From Acholeplasmataceae bacterium (GTDB lineage Bacteria; Bacillota_I; Bacilli_A; Acholeplasmatales; Acholeplasmataceae), in the NCBI GenBank assembly GCA_030656435.1, contig JAUSOA010000106.1, positions 1-5,612 on the forward strand: a DNA stretch of 5,612 nucleotides. Reading direction: 5' to 3'. Under the pieces are notes generated by a model that ran no database searches, was not told the origin of the DNA, and saw only the letters and a program-made list of their open reading frames with translations. Shown here one piece after another: positions 1 through 5,612 of the stretch; within the stretch, counting starts at the first letter, position 1; every line of letters begins with the position of its first letter. The position numbers and the translations under genes were made by a program.

Positions 1-180
1 GCTCAGGGAATATCTAGATACAACATTTCAAAAAATAAGGTTATGGAAATTAATGTTTTGATTCCTTCTTTGGAGGAGCAAAATATGATAGGAGCCTCAC
101 TAAGTAAGATTGATAATCTTATAACTCTTCATCAGCGTAAGGTGAAAATGATTAATTCAGTCCTGAAAGCAATCTCATAA
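1..180 (+). CDS. hsdS: 3' end of a second, oppositely oriented hsdS (truncated specificity subunit), partial
   Basis: Specificity subunit fragment, 59 residues plus a TAA stop at 178-180; the 5' part lies left of the window. Residues 1-47 (AQGISRYNISK, then LPSLEEQ-like IPSLEEQ, then KIDNLITLHQRK) equal the end of TRD1 in the minus-strand hsdS at the other edge. After LHQRK the frame carries only 12 further residues (VKMINSVLKAIS) instead of the usual YxKLxxxKxxLLxKMF helix and second TRD. As it stands it would encode a half-length HsdS with one TRD and a shortened helix, or be a silent partner used after inversion. Its last 29 bp overlap the convergent recombinase gene. A promoter or start for it cannot be assessed. 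Confidence 0.85.
   Translation, partial: AQGISRYNISKNKVMEINVLIPSLEEQNMIGASLSKIDNLITLHQRKVKMINSVLKAIS
105..121. repeat. 17-bp dyad (7-bp arms, 3-nt spacer) inside the left repeat
   Basis: TAAGATT-GAT-AATCTTA is a perfect inverted repeat overlapping the start of the LITLHQRK-coding motif. The same dyad occurs at 5492-5508 in the right repeat, but not at the related motifs near 1095-1118 and 4854-4877. It could be a recombinase-binding dyad, but the spacer is shorter than in typical tyrosine-recombinase core sites. It may equally follow by chance from the codons for SKIDNLI. Confidence 0.35.
118..141 (+). repeat. 24-bp LITLHQRK motif, copy A (putative crossover region)
   Basis: The sequence begins CTTATAACTCTTCATC and ends CAGCGTAAG, coding for LITLHQRK. 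Three related copies lie on the minus strand at 1095-1118, 4854-4877 and 5472-5495; copy A matches the last exactly. The right end of this motif is the point where the two terminal inverted repeats diverge, which is why it is proposed as the exchange boundary. The motif also codes for a conserved HsdS helix, so protein constraint alone could explain part of the similarity. Confidence 0.6.
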
Positions 181-1069
181 TTTGGTCTATATCTTTGTTC
201 TCGAGTTCATGAATAATATGCAGATAAGTTTTTTGAGTTGTTGTCATACTTGCATGACCCAATCTTCTAGCTACACTTGCAATCGAAACCCCTGAAAATA
301 ATAATAAGGATGCGTGTGTATGTCGTAATCCATGTATTGATATCTGAGGAAGTTTCAATCTTTTACAGTGTCTATTGAGTGAATGATTAATAGTTGAATT
401 ATAGGTTTTACCTTCAACAAATATGGGTTTGTTTATATCCATATCCTTTAACAATCCAGAAAACTGATTTACTGTTCTCCAATCTATTTGTATTTTTCTC
501 ATTGAGGATCTATTTTTGGTTTCTTGAAAGCCTCCTTCACCTTTATAATCCCATGTCTTATTTATTGAAATCGTTTGATTTGCATAATCGAAATCTTTAG
601 GTGTTAGTCCAAGTGCTTCAGAAAATCTCATACCAGTTTTTGCAATAACCAAAATCAACCAATCTGCATTCATTTCGTTTGCTAGATTCAAATTTGATAG
701 AAGTGTCTGCACTTGAAATTGATTCAAGTATTTAATTTTCTTCTCTTTAGGTTTCCTGCCTTTTATTATGGTTTTCCTAGTTGGATCATTTGCAATTAGC
801 CCTTCATCAACTGCATCCAATATAGATCCTTTTAACTGGTGGTGAAAATCCATTGTGGTTTGTTTTTCATGATATTCAGCATAGTCATTTAATAGCTGTT
901 GGTACACTGTTCTAGATATGTCTGAAGTCTTCAATATCGGTGCTAGTCTTTTTAACCACGATAAAGCGAGATAATATTTTTTTAGTGTTACATTCCTAAT
1001 TGCTCCCTCTTTATACATTTTTATCCAATTTTCGTAATAATCGATGAATAGTTTGCCTCTTTTTTGCAT
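152..1069 (-). CDS. Tyrosine-type site-specific recombinase (integrase family), probable hsdS invertase
   Basis: Cytoplasmic DNA recombinase of the phage integrase/XerC-D family, 305 residues, that breaks and rejoins DNA through a 3'-phosphotyrosine. Residues ~1-95 form the helical SAM-like core-binding domain (FIDYYENW...), and ~110-300 the catalytic domain. All catalytic residues are visible: Arg148 in KTGMRFSEALGL, Lys185 in ETKNRSSMRK, His246 and Arg249 in HGLRH, His272 in LGHASM, nucleophile Tyr282 in QKTYLH. The ATG at 1067-1069 is chosen because AGAGGA lies 7 nt upstream; an in-frame ATG at 1147 has no such site and lies within the hsdS-like cassette. It sits between oppositely oriented hsdS ends, like CreX/PsrA-type recombinases of phase-variable type I loci, so inversion of hsdS is its likely job. 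That role is inferred from context; a prophage or ICE origin is the alternative. Its stop lies inside the convergent plus-strand hsdS tail. Confidence 0.95.
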   Translation of the reverse strand: MQKRGKLFIDYYENWIKMYKEGAIRNVTLKKYYLALSWLKRLAPILKTSDISRTVYQQLLNDYAEYHEKQTTMDFHHQLKGSILDAVDEGLIANDPTRKTIIKGRKPKEKKIKYLNQFQVQTLLSNLNLANEMNADWLILVIAKTGMRFSEALGLTPKDFDYANQTISINKTWDYKGEGGFQETKNRSSMRKIQIDWRTVNQFSGLLKDMDINKPIFVEGKTYNSTINHSLNRHCKRLKLPQISIHGLRHTHASLLLFSGVSIASVARRLGHASMTTTQKTYLHIIHELENKDIDQIMRLLSGLN

Positions 1070-1076
1070 TGTATTG

Positions 1077-1082
1077 TCCTCT
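1077..1082 (-). promoter_or_regulatory. Shine-Dalgarno site of the recombinase gene
   Basis: AGAGGA followed by 7 nt (CAATACA) and ATG. It fixes the recombinase start at 1069 rather than at the longer in-frame ATG at 1147. It lies just downstream of the silent cassette's stop codon (1092-1094), so any promoter for the recombinase must lie within or upstream of the cassette. No convincing -35/-10 pair was recognised. Confidence 0.75.
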
Positions 1083-1091
1083 TCTATGGTT

Positions 1092-1601
1092 TTACTTACG
1101 CTGATGAAGGGTGATAAGTTTTTCAATAGACAGAATAAACGTTCCAATTTTATCCTGTTCAGTTTTAGTTGGTGCTATAAAGTCAAACGCAGAAAGTTCG
1201 CTACGATTTATCTTTGGCATACCCGATCTCATTGATACTGAAACTGAATATTTGTAAAATTTATCTGTCTGAAGTAGAGTGTATAAGAAAGTTTGCTTAA
1301 GATCGTTTTTACCTCTTAGAACATATGAATCTGCACTACAAAGCCCTTTATATGGTGCATAAACATACTTTCCTAATTGCGGATTAATCTTTCCATAAAT
1401 GATGTCGTCCTTTTCAAACTGGAACTTTCCGCTAATTAAACCATCCTCACCGACAGTCTTTACATTATTAAGTAGTTTACCAGTAAATGATTCAATATTT
1501 CCAGGACCAATGTGTGGAAGATTATTATATTCTCCATTAATTGGATTTACCATATTAGTCAAAATATCGACTTTTTCTTTCCAATTACACTGTTCCCAAG
1601 T
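1092..1601 (-). pseudogene. Start-less hsdS fragment: silent target-recognition-domain cassette
   Basis: About 169 codons from ITWEQCNWKEKV to LITLHQRK followed directly by TAA. It begins with the TWEQ motif that opens an HsdS TRD (compare AWEQRKLGD in the intact gene) and runs through a complete TRD (HIGPGNIES..., DDIIYGKINPQLGKY, MRSGMPKINRSELSAFDF). It ends TEQDKIGTFILSIEKLITLHQRK, the start of the conserved helix. It has no start in keeping with its fold: the frame opens after a TAA at 1632-1634, the first ATG (1560-1562) lies about 14 residues into the TRD, and neither that ATG nor a TTG at 1569-1571 has a well-placed Shine-Dalgarno site. The central and C-terminal helices are absent. 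The hsdR terminator lies immediately upstream. It therefore looks like a stored TRD module available for recombination, or a degraded hsdS remnant. Expression as a half-HsdS from the internal ATG is possible but less likely. Confidence 0.8.
1095..1118 (-). repeat. 24-bp LITLHQRK motif, copy C (cassette end)
   Basis: CTTATCACCCTTCATC followed by AGCGTAAG, differing from the terminal-repeat copy at two positions. It ends the silent cassette and is followed at once by TAA. It is about 25 bp upstream of the recombinase start codon, so an exchange here would alter what lies upstream of the recombinase gene. Confidence 0.6.
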
Positions 1602-1606
1602 TATAG

Positions 1607-1630
1607 AAAAAAGAACCCCTAAAGGTTCTT
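1607..1630 (-). terminator. Rho-independent terminator after hsdR
   Basis: On the minus strand AAGAACC and GGTTCTT form a 7-bp stem around a 6-nt loop (TTTAGG), and the second arm runs into TTTTTT. It begins about 20 bp after the hsdR stop codon and immediately before the TWEQ end of the silent cassette. It should end hsdS-hsdR transcription and keep the cassette largely untranscribed. On the plus strand the hairpin is not followed by a T tract, so it is called one-directional. Confidence 0.75.
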
Positions 1631-1649
1631 CTTATCACAAAGTTTATCA

Positions 1650-4600
1650 CTAGTTTTCATTGATGTCTAGGGGAAGTTTTATCTCAAATCCACCTTCATA
1701 AATAAATCTTCTTAGGAACTCATCGATTCTCATATGTACTTTAGAAATTGACAATTTTGCCTTTTCTAACCATTCAAAATAATGTCTTGCTTTAGAAATA
1801 TCAACTGTGTTTTTCAGGTCATCAAATCTTCCGAACTCATTCATTGAGTCTACTGTCACTTTTATACTTAAAAACTGTCTAAGTTTGGATTCATCTAGAC
1901 CCAATAGGATTGCACATTTGGAAATCTGATCGTTTTTTGCTTTTACTTGATATTCTGTTATGTAATCACGCAGTGACTTACCTACTACAATAGATGCATC
2001 CCCACGTTCGATATCACGTAAAAATATGGATGCATACTTTTGTTCTTCCTGTGTTAATGTTGCAAATGTACTATGAAGTTCATTTAGGGTCTTCTCTCTA
2101 TCTTCTTGGTTTCCACTATCCAGTGCTTTAAGATACTTTTCAAACTTGGAATTCATGTAGTTGGTATCAATTAATCCGGTATTGATCTCAGTTAAATAAC
2201 CATCGATTTCGTAGGGTAAATCACCGGATTTTGTCTTTTCTGATGTTGGTAACTCTTTGTATCTGAGCGCTAATGTTAGATAATCGTTCTCTCCAAATTT
2301 AATCTCTAAATCTTCTTCAATCAAGAAATCAACTTCATTAACATCATCCCAATTGAAACCTTGGATTTTAGCTGCTTCTAGTGATTCGTTGAGTTGTCTA
2401 AACAGTTTCGAGAATTTTGCTTTTGTTGCTGGATCATCTGGTAACTTGGTAAAATCAGTGGTTTCTTCATTCATAAATAGGCTTTCTATTTCTTTATAAA
2501 TGACATTCATTCGATCAAGATTATCTTTGATTTTAGGAACGAATAGTCCTAGTGGTTTATCACCAGAATAAAGTTTAATCGCAATTTCAATGTTTTTTTC
2601 CATTGTATGTGGTTTTCTATAATATTTTACGGTGCCGAATGGTTTATCAGGACCAAAAAGGCGATTGGTTCTAGAAAATGCCTGAATGACGTGCTCATAT
2701 TTCAAGACTTTATCTGCATAAAGTGTATTAATCCATTTAGAATCAAATCCAGTTAGCATTTGATCAACAACAATCAATAAGTCAATTTGTTTTTCGGGTG
2801 TTTTGTCAATGTTTATGTAGGGTTCTTTATGAGCTAACCTGGATGCAACATTCCTCTTATACATATCCCAATTTCCAAGATTATAAGTCATCCCATAGCG
2901 AGCATTGTAATCTTCTAGTAATTCTACTAAGCCTTCTTCTTTAAATGCGGTACCACCATTATTATCGATACTTGGATCAAATAAACCAACTACTTTTAAA
3001 GTGGGGCCTTGTGCTTTAAAAACCCTATAATATTCGATGGCTTCTTTGATACTATTTGTCGCAAAGATAGCATGAAATTTTGAGTTTCGGCTTAATGTAG
3101 TCCAGTTTGATAGAATATCTTCTACAACCATTTGATGGTGCTTTGGATTATCATATTGTGAACTGGGAATATAATCCTCAATACCCTTAATGAAATTACC
3201 ATTTTCATCATAATACCCAGCCATCGGTACACTATTGATAAATTCGTAGTACTTATCACTTTTAGCTGGATCTGAGATAGCTTCTGCTTCACTGTTTGAT
3301 TTTGCTTTTTCTAAAGCAACAATTTTTCTTAAATCAATGTCTTTATAGGTCAATACTTTATATGGATCAAATCCCAGAACGTTTTTATCTCTAATACCGT
3401 CTGCGATACTATATCGATGTAATTCATTGCCAAAAATATCCGCTGTTGTTGAATCATTACGTTCATTTTCTTTATGAATCGGCGTGCCTGTAAAACCAAA
3501 GAATATTGCTTGTGGGAATGTTTTTTTAATGGTATAAAGCATCTCTCCAAAAGTAGATCGATGGGCTTCATCCACAATAAAAACGATGCGTTTGGATTTC
3601 ATTAATTCAATGTCTTTTACTTTTAATCCTTCTTCATCTTCACTTATTCTGCTCATCTTTTGAATAGATGTAACGATCAATGTGTTTGCTGGATCAGTGC
3701 TTTTAAGTTTAGTCACTAAAATGTTTGTGTTCTCAGTGGCTTGCACATCTTCATTTTCATTGGCAAAATTCTTATATTCGCTTAATGACTGTGTGCCGAG
3801 TTCAATACGATCGACTAGAAAAATCACTTTATCCGCATCTTTGGAGGTAGCAATGAGTTGTGCGGACTTAAAGCTAGTCATTGTCTTAACAGAACCAGTG
3901 GTGTGCCAAATATAGCCGCCTAGATTGTTTTTCGCACTCCAATCTGTTTTAGATACCTTATCAGAAATTGCATATGCTGCATAATATTGATAGCTTCTCA
4001 TGACTTTTAATAAACCATCCGTATTATCAGCTACTGTATAGAAACCAATTAATTGGTGTGCCATAGGTATGGATAGCAATTTTGCTGTAACTTCTTTCCA
4101 GTCATTGATAGGTTCGTTGTTAAAATCCGCCCAATGGAAATAGAAGTTTGGATTAAACTTGTTATCTTCACCAGGATTGGAGAAGTATAAAGTTTCTTCT
4201 GGGTTCATTGCAACAAAAATCTGAATCAGAGAGTAAATGCCTCTATAAGTGCCTTCTCTTGAATATTTCTCAACTTGGTTTGCAGATTGAGATACTGGTA
4301 TACCTGATTTTTTTAATTCGATATGAATGACAGGCATTCCATTAATCAGAAGTAATAAATCTCCTCTTCGATCATTTAATATACCCTGTGTTCTAAACTT
4401 TGGTTGACTGACAATTTGGTATTTACTATTTCCAGCAGCAATCTCCATCCGGTCATAGATTTTTAGACTAATTTCTTTCCCACAATGAAGTCTATCGTTT
4501 GGGTTATCTCTCTTGATAGAAACAGTTTTACCATTGATGAATCCATTGAGTTTCAAAGGCGTTCTTAAAGACTTGATTTGCTCAAGGATTTGTTGCATTT

Positions 4601-4784
4601 CAGAATCTGTTAAAGGCTGGTTATTCAATCGATCGATTTCACGATTATTCGTAAATAAAATGTTTGCCCAGTTTTTAAGCAAATCTTCTTCAGTTGGGTT
4701 TTTAATGACTTCTTTTTCCCATCCATATTGAGATAAGACTGAAATCAGTTCTTTTTCAAAGACTAATTCATTATCATATGCCAT
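1650..4784 (-). CDS. hsdR: Type I restriction enzyme, restriction/translocase subunit HsdR, with altered Walker A motif
   Basis: Motor and nuclease subunit of a type I restriction-modification complex (with HsdM and HsdS), 1044 residues, the usual length for EcoR124I-like HsdR. The N-terminal PD-(D/E)xK nuclease looks intact: Asp142 (RRGD), Glu156 and Lys158 (IELK), and the QxxxY motif Gln170/Tyr174. The SF2 helicase core follows: motif I at 291-303 reads YIWHTTGSVKTMT, DEAH at 405-408, FTGTP at 431-435, MLTGFDSK at 676-683, QAFSRTNR at 701-708. The C-terminal ~200 residues are the helical region that docks on the methyltransferase. Motif I is anomalous: family members have GSGKT, but residue 299 is Val (codon GTT at 3888-3890; Gly would need only GGT). 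That change should impair ATP binding, so the frame is full length but may be inactive for translocation and cleavage. ATG at 4782-4784 is supported by AAAGGTGG 7 nt upstream. It follows hsdS after 15 bp, so the two are probably co-transcribed. Confidence 0.97.
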   Translation of the reverse strand: MAYDNELVFEKELISVLSQYGWEKEVIKNPTEEDLLKNWANILFTNNREIDRLNNQPLTDSEMQQILEQIKSLRTPLKLNGFINGKTVSIKRDNPNDRLHCGKEISLKIYDRMEIAAGNSKYQIVSQPKFRTQGILNDRRGDLLLLINGMPVIHIELKKSGIPVSQSANQVEKYSREGTYRGIYSLIQIFVAMNPEETLYFSNPGEDNKFNPNFYFHWADFNNEPINDWKEVTAKLLSIPMAHQLIGFYTVADNTDGLLKVMRSYQYYAAYAISDKVSKTDWSAKNNLGGYIWHTTGSVKTMTSFKSAQLIATSKDADKVIFLVDRIELGTQSLSEYKNFANENEDVQATENTNILVTKLKSTDPANTLIVTSIQKMSRISEDEEGLKVKDIELMKSKRIVFIVDEAHRSTFGEMLYTIKKTFPQAIFFGFTGTPIHKENERNDSTTADIFGNELHRYSIADGIRDKNVLGFDPYKVLTYKDIDLRKIVALEKAKSNSEAEAISDPAKSDKYYEFINSVPMAGYYDENGNFIKGIEDYIPSSQYDNPKHHQMVVEDILSNWTTLSRNSKFHAIFATNSIKEAIEYYRVFKAQGPTLKVVGLFDPSIDNNGGTAFKEEGLVELLEDYNARYGMTYNLGNWDMYKRNVASRLAHKEPYINIDKTPEKQIDLLIVVDQMLTGFDSKWINTLYADKVLKYEHVIQAFSRTNRLFGPDKPFGTVKYYRKPHTMEKNIEIAIKLYSGDKPLGLFVPKIKDNLDRMNVIYKEIESLFMNEETTDFTKLPDDPATKAKFSKLFRQLNESLEAAKIQGFNWDDVNEVDFLIEEDLEIKFGENDYLTLALRYKELPTSEKTKSGDLPYEIDGYLTEINTGLIDTNYMNSKFEKYLKALDSGNQEDREKTLNELHSTFATLTQEEQKYASIFLRDIERGDASIVVGKSLRDYITEYQVKAKNDQISKCAILLGLDESKLRQFLSIKVTVDSMNEFGRFDDLKNTVDISKARHYFEWLEKAKLSISKVHMRIDEFLRRFIYEGGFEIKLPLDINEN

Positions 4785-4791
4785 AAATTAA

Positions 4792-4799
4792 CCACCTTT
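4792..4799 (-). promoter_or_regulatory. Shine-Dalgarno site of hsdR, abutting the hsdS stop codon
   Basis: AAAGGTGG, 7 nt before the hsdR ATG, begins at the base right after the hsdS TAG (4800-4802). Ribosomes finishing hsdS would sit on this site, which favours translational coupling of HsdR to HsdS. Confidence 0.85.
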
Positions 4800-5612
4800 C
4801 TAGACAAACATCTTTTGAAGCAATGCATTTTTAATATTTTTAAGCTTTTCATACTTACGTTGATGAAGAGTGATAAGTTTGTCTATTTTGACAAAGAGAT
4901 TTCCGATCTTTGCTTGCTCATCAATTTTTGGATACGTAACACTCACCGATTGAACTAGTTGACTATTTAGATTATTTACAACCCCACCAGATGCTAATGA
5001 TTTGTATTGCTCTAGCATTTTTTCTGATGATAGTAATTCTAATAGATACTCTAGATTAAAAAGCTTTTTCTCATCTCTGATTAACAGCCAACCATCATGA
5101 ATACAGCCATTAATAGCCATTATGTATGGTCTTCCAAAACTCATGGAGTTCGATAGAATTAAATCGCCTTTATATACAAATCGAGAATTCTTTGCACCTT
5201 CAGGAATAATCTTTTCTTCGGTTGATGTGATGTATCGTGAGTCATTAGCGACGTCTCCAATTTTTATCCAATTTACTCCATCATCTTTATTTGTTAAGTA
5301 GTTTTGAATTGGTCTAGGTGACCCACCACGTTGTATCAACACACAATCACCTAACTTACGCTGTTCCCAAGCGTCAGTAAATCCTCTAAAACGTAATTTT
5401 GGAGTTACCTCGCCTGCTTTTGGAAACATTTTGTCTAAAAGTGCCATCTTTGTATTAACTAACTTGTGATACTTACGCTGATGAAGAGTTATAAGATTAT
5501 CAATCTTACTTAGTGAGGCTCCTATCATATTTTGCTCCTCCAAAGAAGGAATCAAAACATTAATTTCCATAACCTTATTTTTTGAAATGTTGTATCTAGA
5601 TATTCCCTGAGC
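4800..5612 (-). CDS. hsdS: Type I restriction enzyme specificity subunit HsdS, 5' end outside window
   Basis: DNA-recognition subunit that determines the methylation/restriction target; 270 residues are seen and the usual total is near 400, so most of TRD1 lies beyond 5612. Numbering from the edge: 1-34 end of TRD1 (AQGISRYNISK, PSLEEQ); 35-63 central helix (KIDNLITLHQRKYHKL, then ALLDKMF); 73-87 linker RFRGFTDAWEQRKLG; about 82-240 TRD2 (QRGGSPRPI, NWIKIGDV, GDLILSNSMSFGRPYI, SGGVVNNLNS, KIDEQAKIG); 241-270 C-terminal helix (KIDKLITLHQRKYEKL, then ALLQKMFV). The two helices are internal repeats, as expected for a two-TRD HsdS. The frame is open to the edge, so the ATG at 5570 is an internal Met, not a start. 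The first 141 bp are the right terminal repeat, so inversion would replace everything after LHQRK at residue 47. hsdR follows after 15 bp. Confidence 0.95.
   Translation of the reverse strand, partial: AQGISRYNISKNKVMEINVLIPSLEEQNMIGASLSKIDNLITLHQRKYHKLVNTKMALLDKMFPKAGEVTPKLRFRGFTDAWEQRKLGDCVLIQRGGSPRPIQNYLTNKDDGVNWIKIGDVANDSRYITSTEEKIIPEGAKNSRFVYKGDLILSNSMSFGRPYIMAINGCIHDGWLLIRDEKKLFNLEYLLELLSSEKMLEQYKSLASGGVVNNLNSQLVQSVSVTYPKIDEQAKIGNLFVKIDKLITLHQRKYEKLKNIKNALLQKMFV
4854..4877 (-). repeat. 24-bp LITLHQRK motif, copy D (C-terminal helix of hsdS)
   Basis: CTTATCACTCTTCATC followed by AACGTAAG, two differences from the terminal-repeat copy. It lies in the same frame and orientation as the copy at 5472-5495, so direct recombination between them would delete TRD2 and leave an in-frame single-TRD HsdS ending ALLQKMFV. 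Confidence 0.55.
5355..5371 (-). repeat. TRD2 entry motif (WEQRK codons) shared with the silent cassette and module ends
   Basis: CTTGGGAACAG at 5371-5361 is shared exactly with the start of the silent cassette at 1600-1590. It runs into CAGCGTAAG at 5363-5355, the same 9 bp that end the LITLHQRK motifs. The intact TRD2 and the silent TRD thus have matching short sequences at both ends, as would be needed for module exchange. Such short matches in conserved HsdS codons may also be coincidental. Confidence 0.45.
5472..5612 (-). repeat. Right copy of the perfect 141-bp terminal inverted repeat
   Basis: Reverse complement of 1-141 without mismatch. In this copy the repeat is part of the longer hsdS, ending at LHQRK before YHKLVNTK. 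It contains the LITLHQRK motif copy B (5472-5495) and the 17-bp dyad (5492-5508). It reaches the last base of the window, so its outer limit is unknown. Confidence 0.98.

Larger units (their letters stand above)
1..141 (+). repeat. Left copy of a perfect 141-bp terminal inverted repeat
   Basis: This stretch is identical, base for base, to the reverse complement of 5472-5612. The match stops at 142, where the left copy has G and the right copy continues with T. It is 47 whole codons of hsdS (AQGISRYNISK to LITLHQRK), covering the end of a TRD and the start of the conserved helix. Perfect identity over 141 bp between oppositely oriented copies suggests recent exchange or active inversion. The repeat may continue to the left of position 1, which cannot be seen here. 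Confidence 0.98.

Noticed and set aside
394..600. Small plus-strand frame opposite the recombinase, and similar frames opposite hsdR (3682-3915, 4513-4731) and within it (3350-3577)
   Set aside because: They are antisense or out-of-frame shadows of well-supported genes, with no recognisable domains or ribosome-binding sites.
142..1092. Terminator between the convergent plus-strand hsdS tail and the recombinase
   Set aside because: No stem followed by a T tract was found around the 152-180 overlap on either strand.
152..1147. Recombinase starting at the upstream ATG at 1147 (331 residues)
   Set aside because: The first 26 residues are read from the hsdS-like cassette end in another frame and do not resemble an integrase. 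The ATG at 1069 has a well-placed AGAGGA.
1092..1562. Independent functional hsdS starting at the ATG at 1562
   Set aside because: That start would remove the opening TWEQ part of the TRD, has no Shine-Dalgarno site, and the product lacks the conserved helices. It is treated as a silent cassette.
4800..5570. ATG at 5568-5570 as the start of a short hsdS
   Set aside because: The frame is open to the window edge with typical HsdS residues (AQGISRYNISK) before it, and the purine stretch in front is only about 2 nt from the ATG. It is an internal Met.
1..5612. Terminal inverted repeats of an insertion sequence or transposon
   Set aside because: The repeats are coding sequence in frame with hsdS, there is no DDE transposase, and no target-site duplication can be judged. 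An inversion system fits better.
1..5612. Mycoplasma-type genetic code (TGA as Trp)
   Set aside because: The long frames are intact under the standard code and the Trp codons checked are TGG, including conserved positions in HsdR and HsdS.

Overview
The window carries most of a type I restriction-modification locus built as an invertible DNA segment. The organism is probably a low-GC Gram-positive bacterium (Bacillota): the DNA is AT-rich, the Shine-Dalgarno sequences are strong and purine-rich, and HsdS contains the RFRGFTDAWEQRKLG stretch common in Bacillota HsdS proteins. Trp is read from TGG and stops are TAA or TAG, so the standard code applies. The genus cannot be named from this sequence.

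Layout. Positions 1-141 and 5472-5612 are a perfect 141-bp inverted repeat. Each copy is exactly 47 codons inside an hsdS reading frame that enters from outside the window. On the minus strand, reading from the right edge: the end of HsdS target-recognition domain 1 (TRD1) inside the repeat, then the central helix, TRD2 and C-terminal helix of hsdS (stop at 4800). After 15 bp comes complete hsdR (4784-1650) and a rho-independent terminator (1630-1607). Next is a start-less TRD module (1601-1092), best read as a silent specificity cassette. Last is a complete tyrosine recombinase gene (1069-152). On the plus strand at the left edge, the same 47 hsdS codons are followed by a different 12-residue tail and a stop at 180, overlapping the recombinase 3' end.

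How it would work. Recombination between the terminal repeats would flip the block TRD2-hsdR-cassette-recombinase. An hsdS 5' half outside the right edge would lose TRD2 and gain the short tail, while one outside the left edge would gain TRD2 and the downstream hsdR. This resembles known phase-variable type I loci (for example pneumococcal SpnIII with CreX/PsrA), but hsdR itself lies inside the invertible segment. hsdM is not in the window and presumably lies outside it.

Oddities. HsdR has a Gly-to-Val substitution in its Walker A motif (HTTGSVKT where the family has HTTGSGKT), which predicts loss of ATP-dependent translocation and restriction. A 24-bp motif encoding LITLHQRK recurs four times, at the ends of the modules, and its last 9 bp (CAGCGTAAG) also occur at the start of TRD2. 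The 141-bp repeat length matches a k-mer size used by some short-read assemblers, so the window edges may be assembly edges and the true repeats may be longer.
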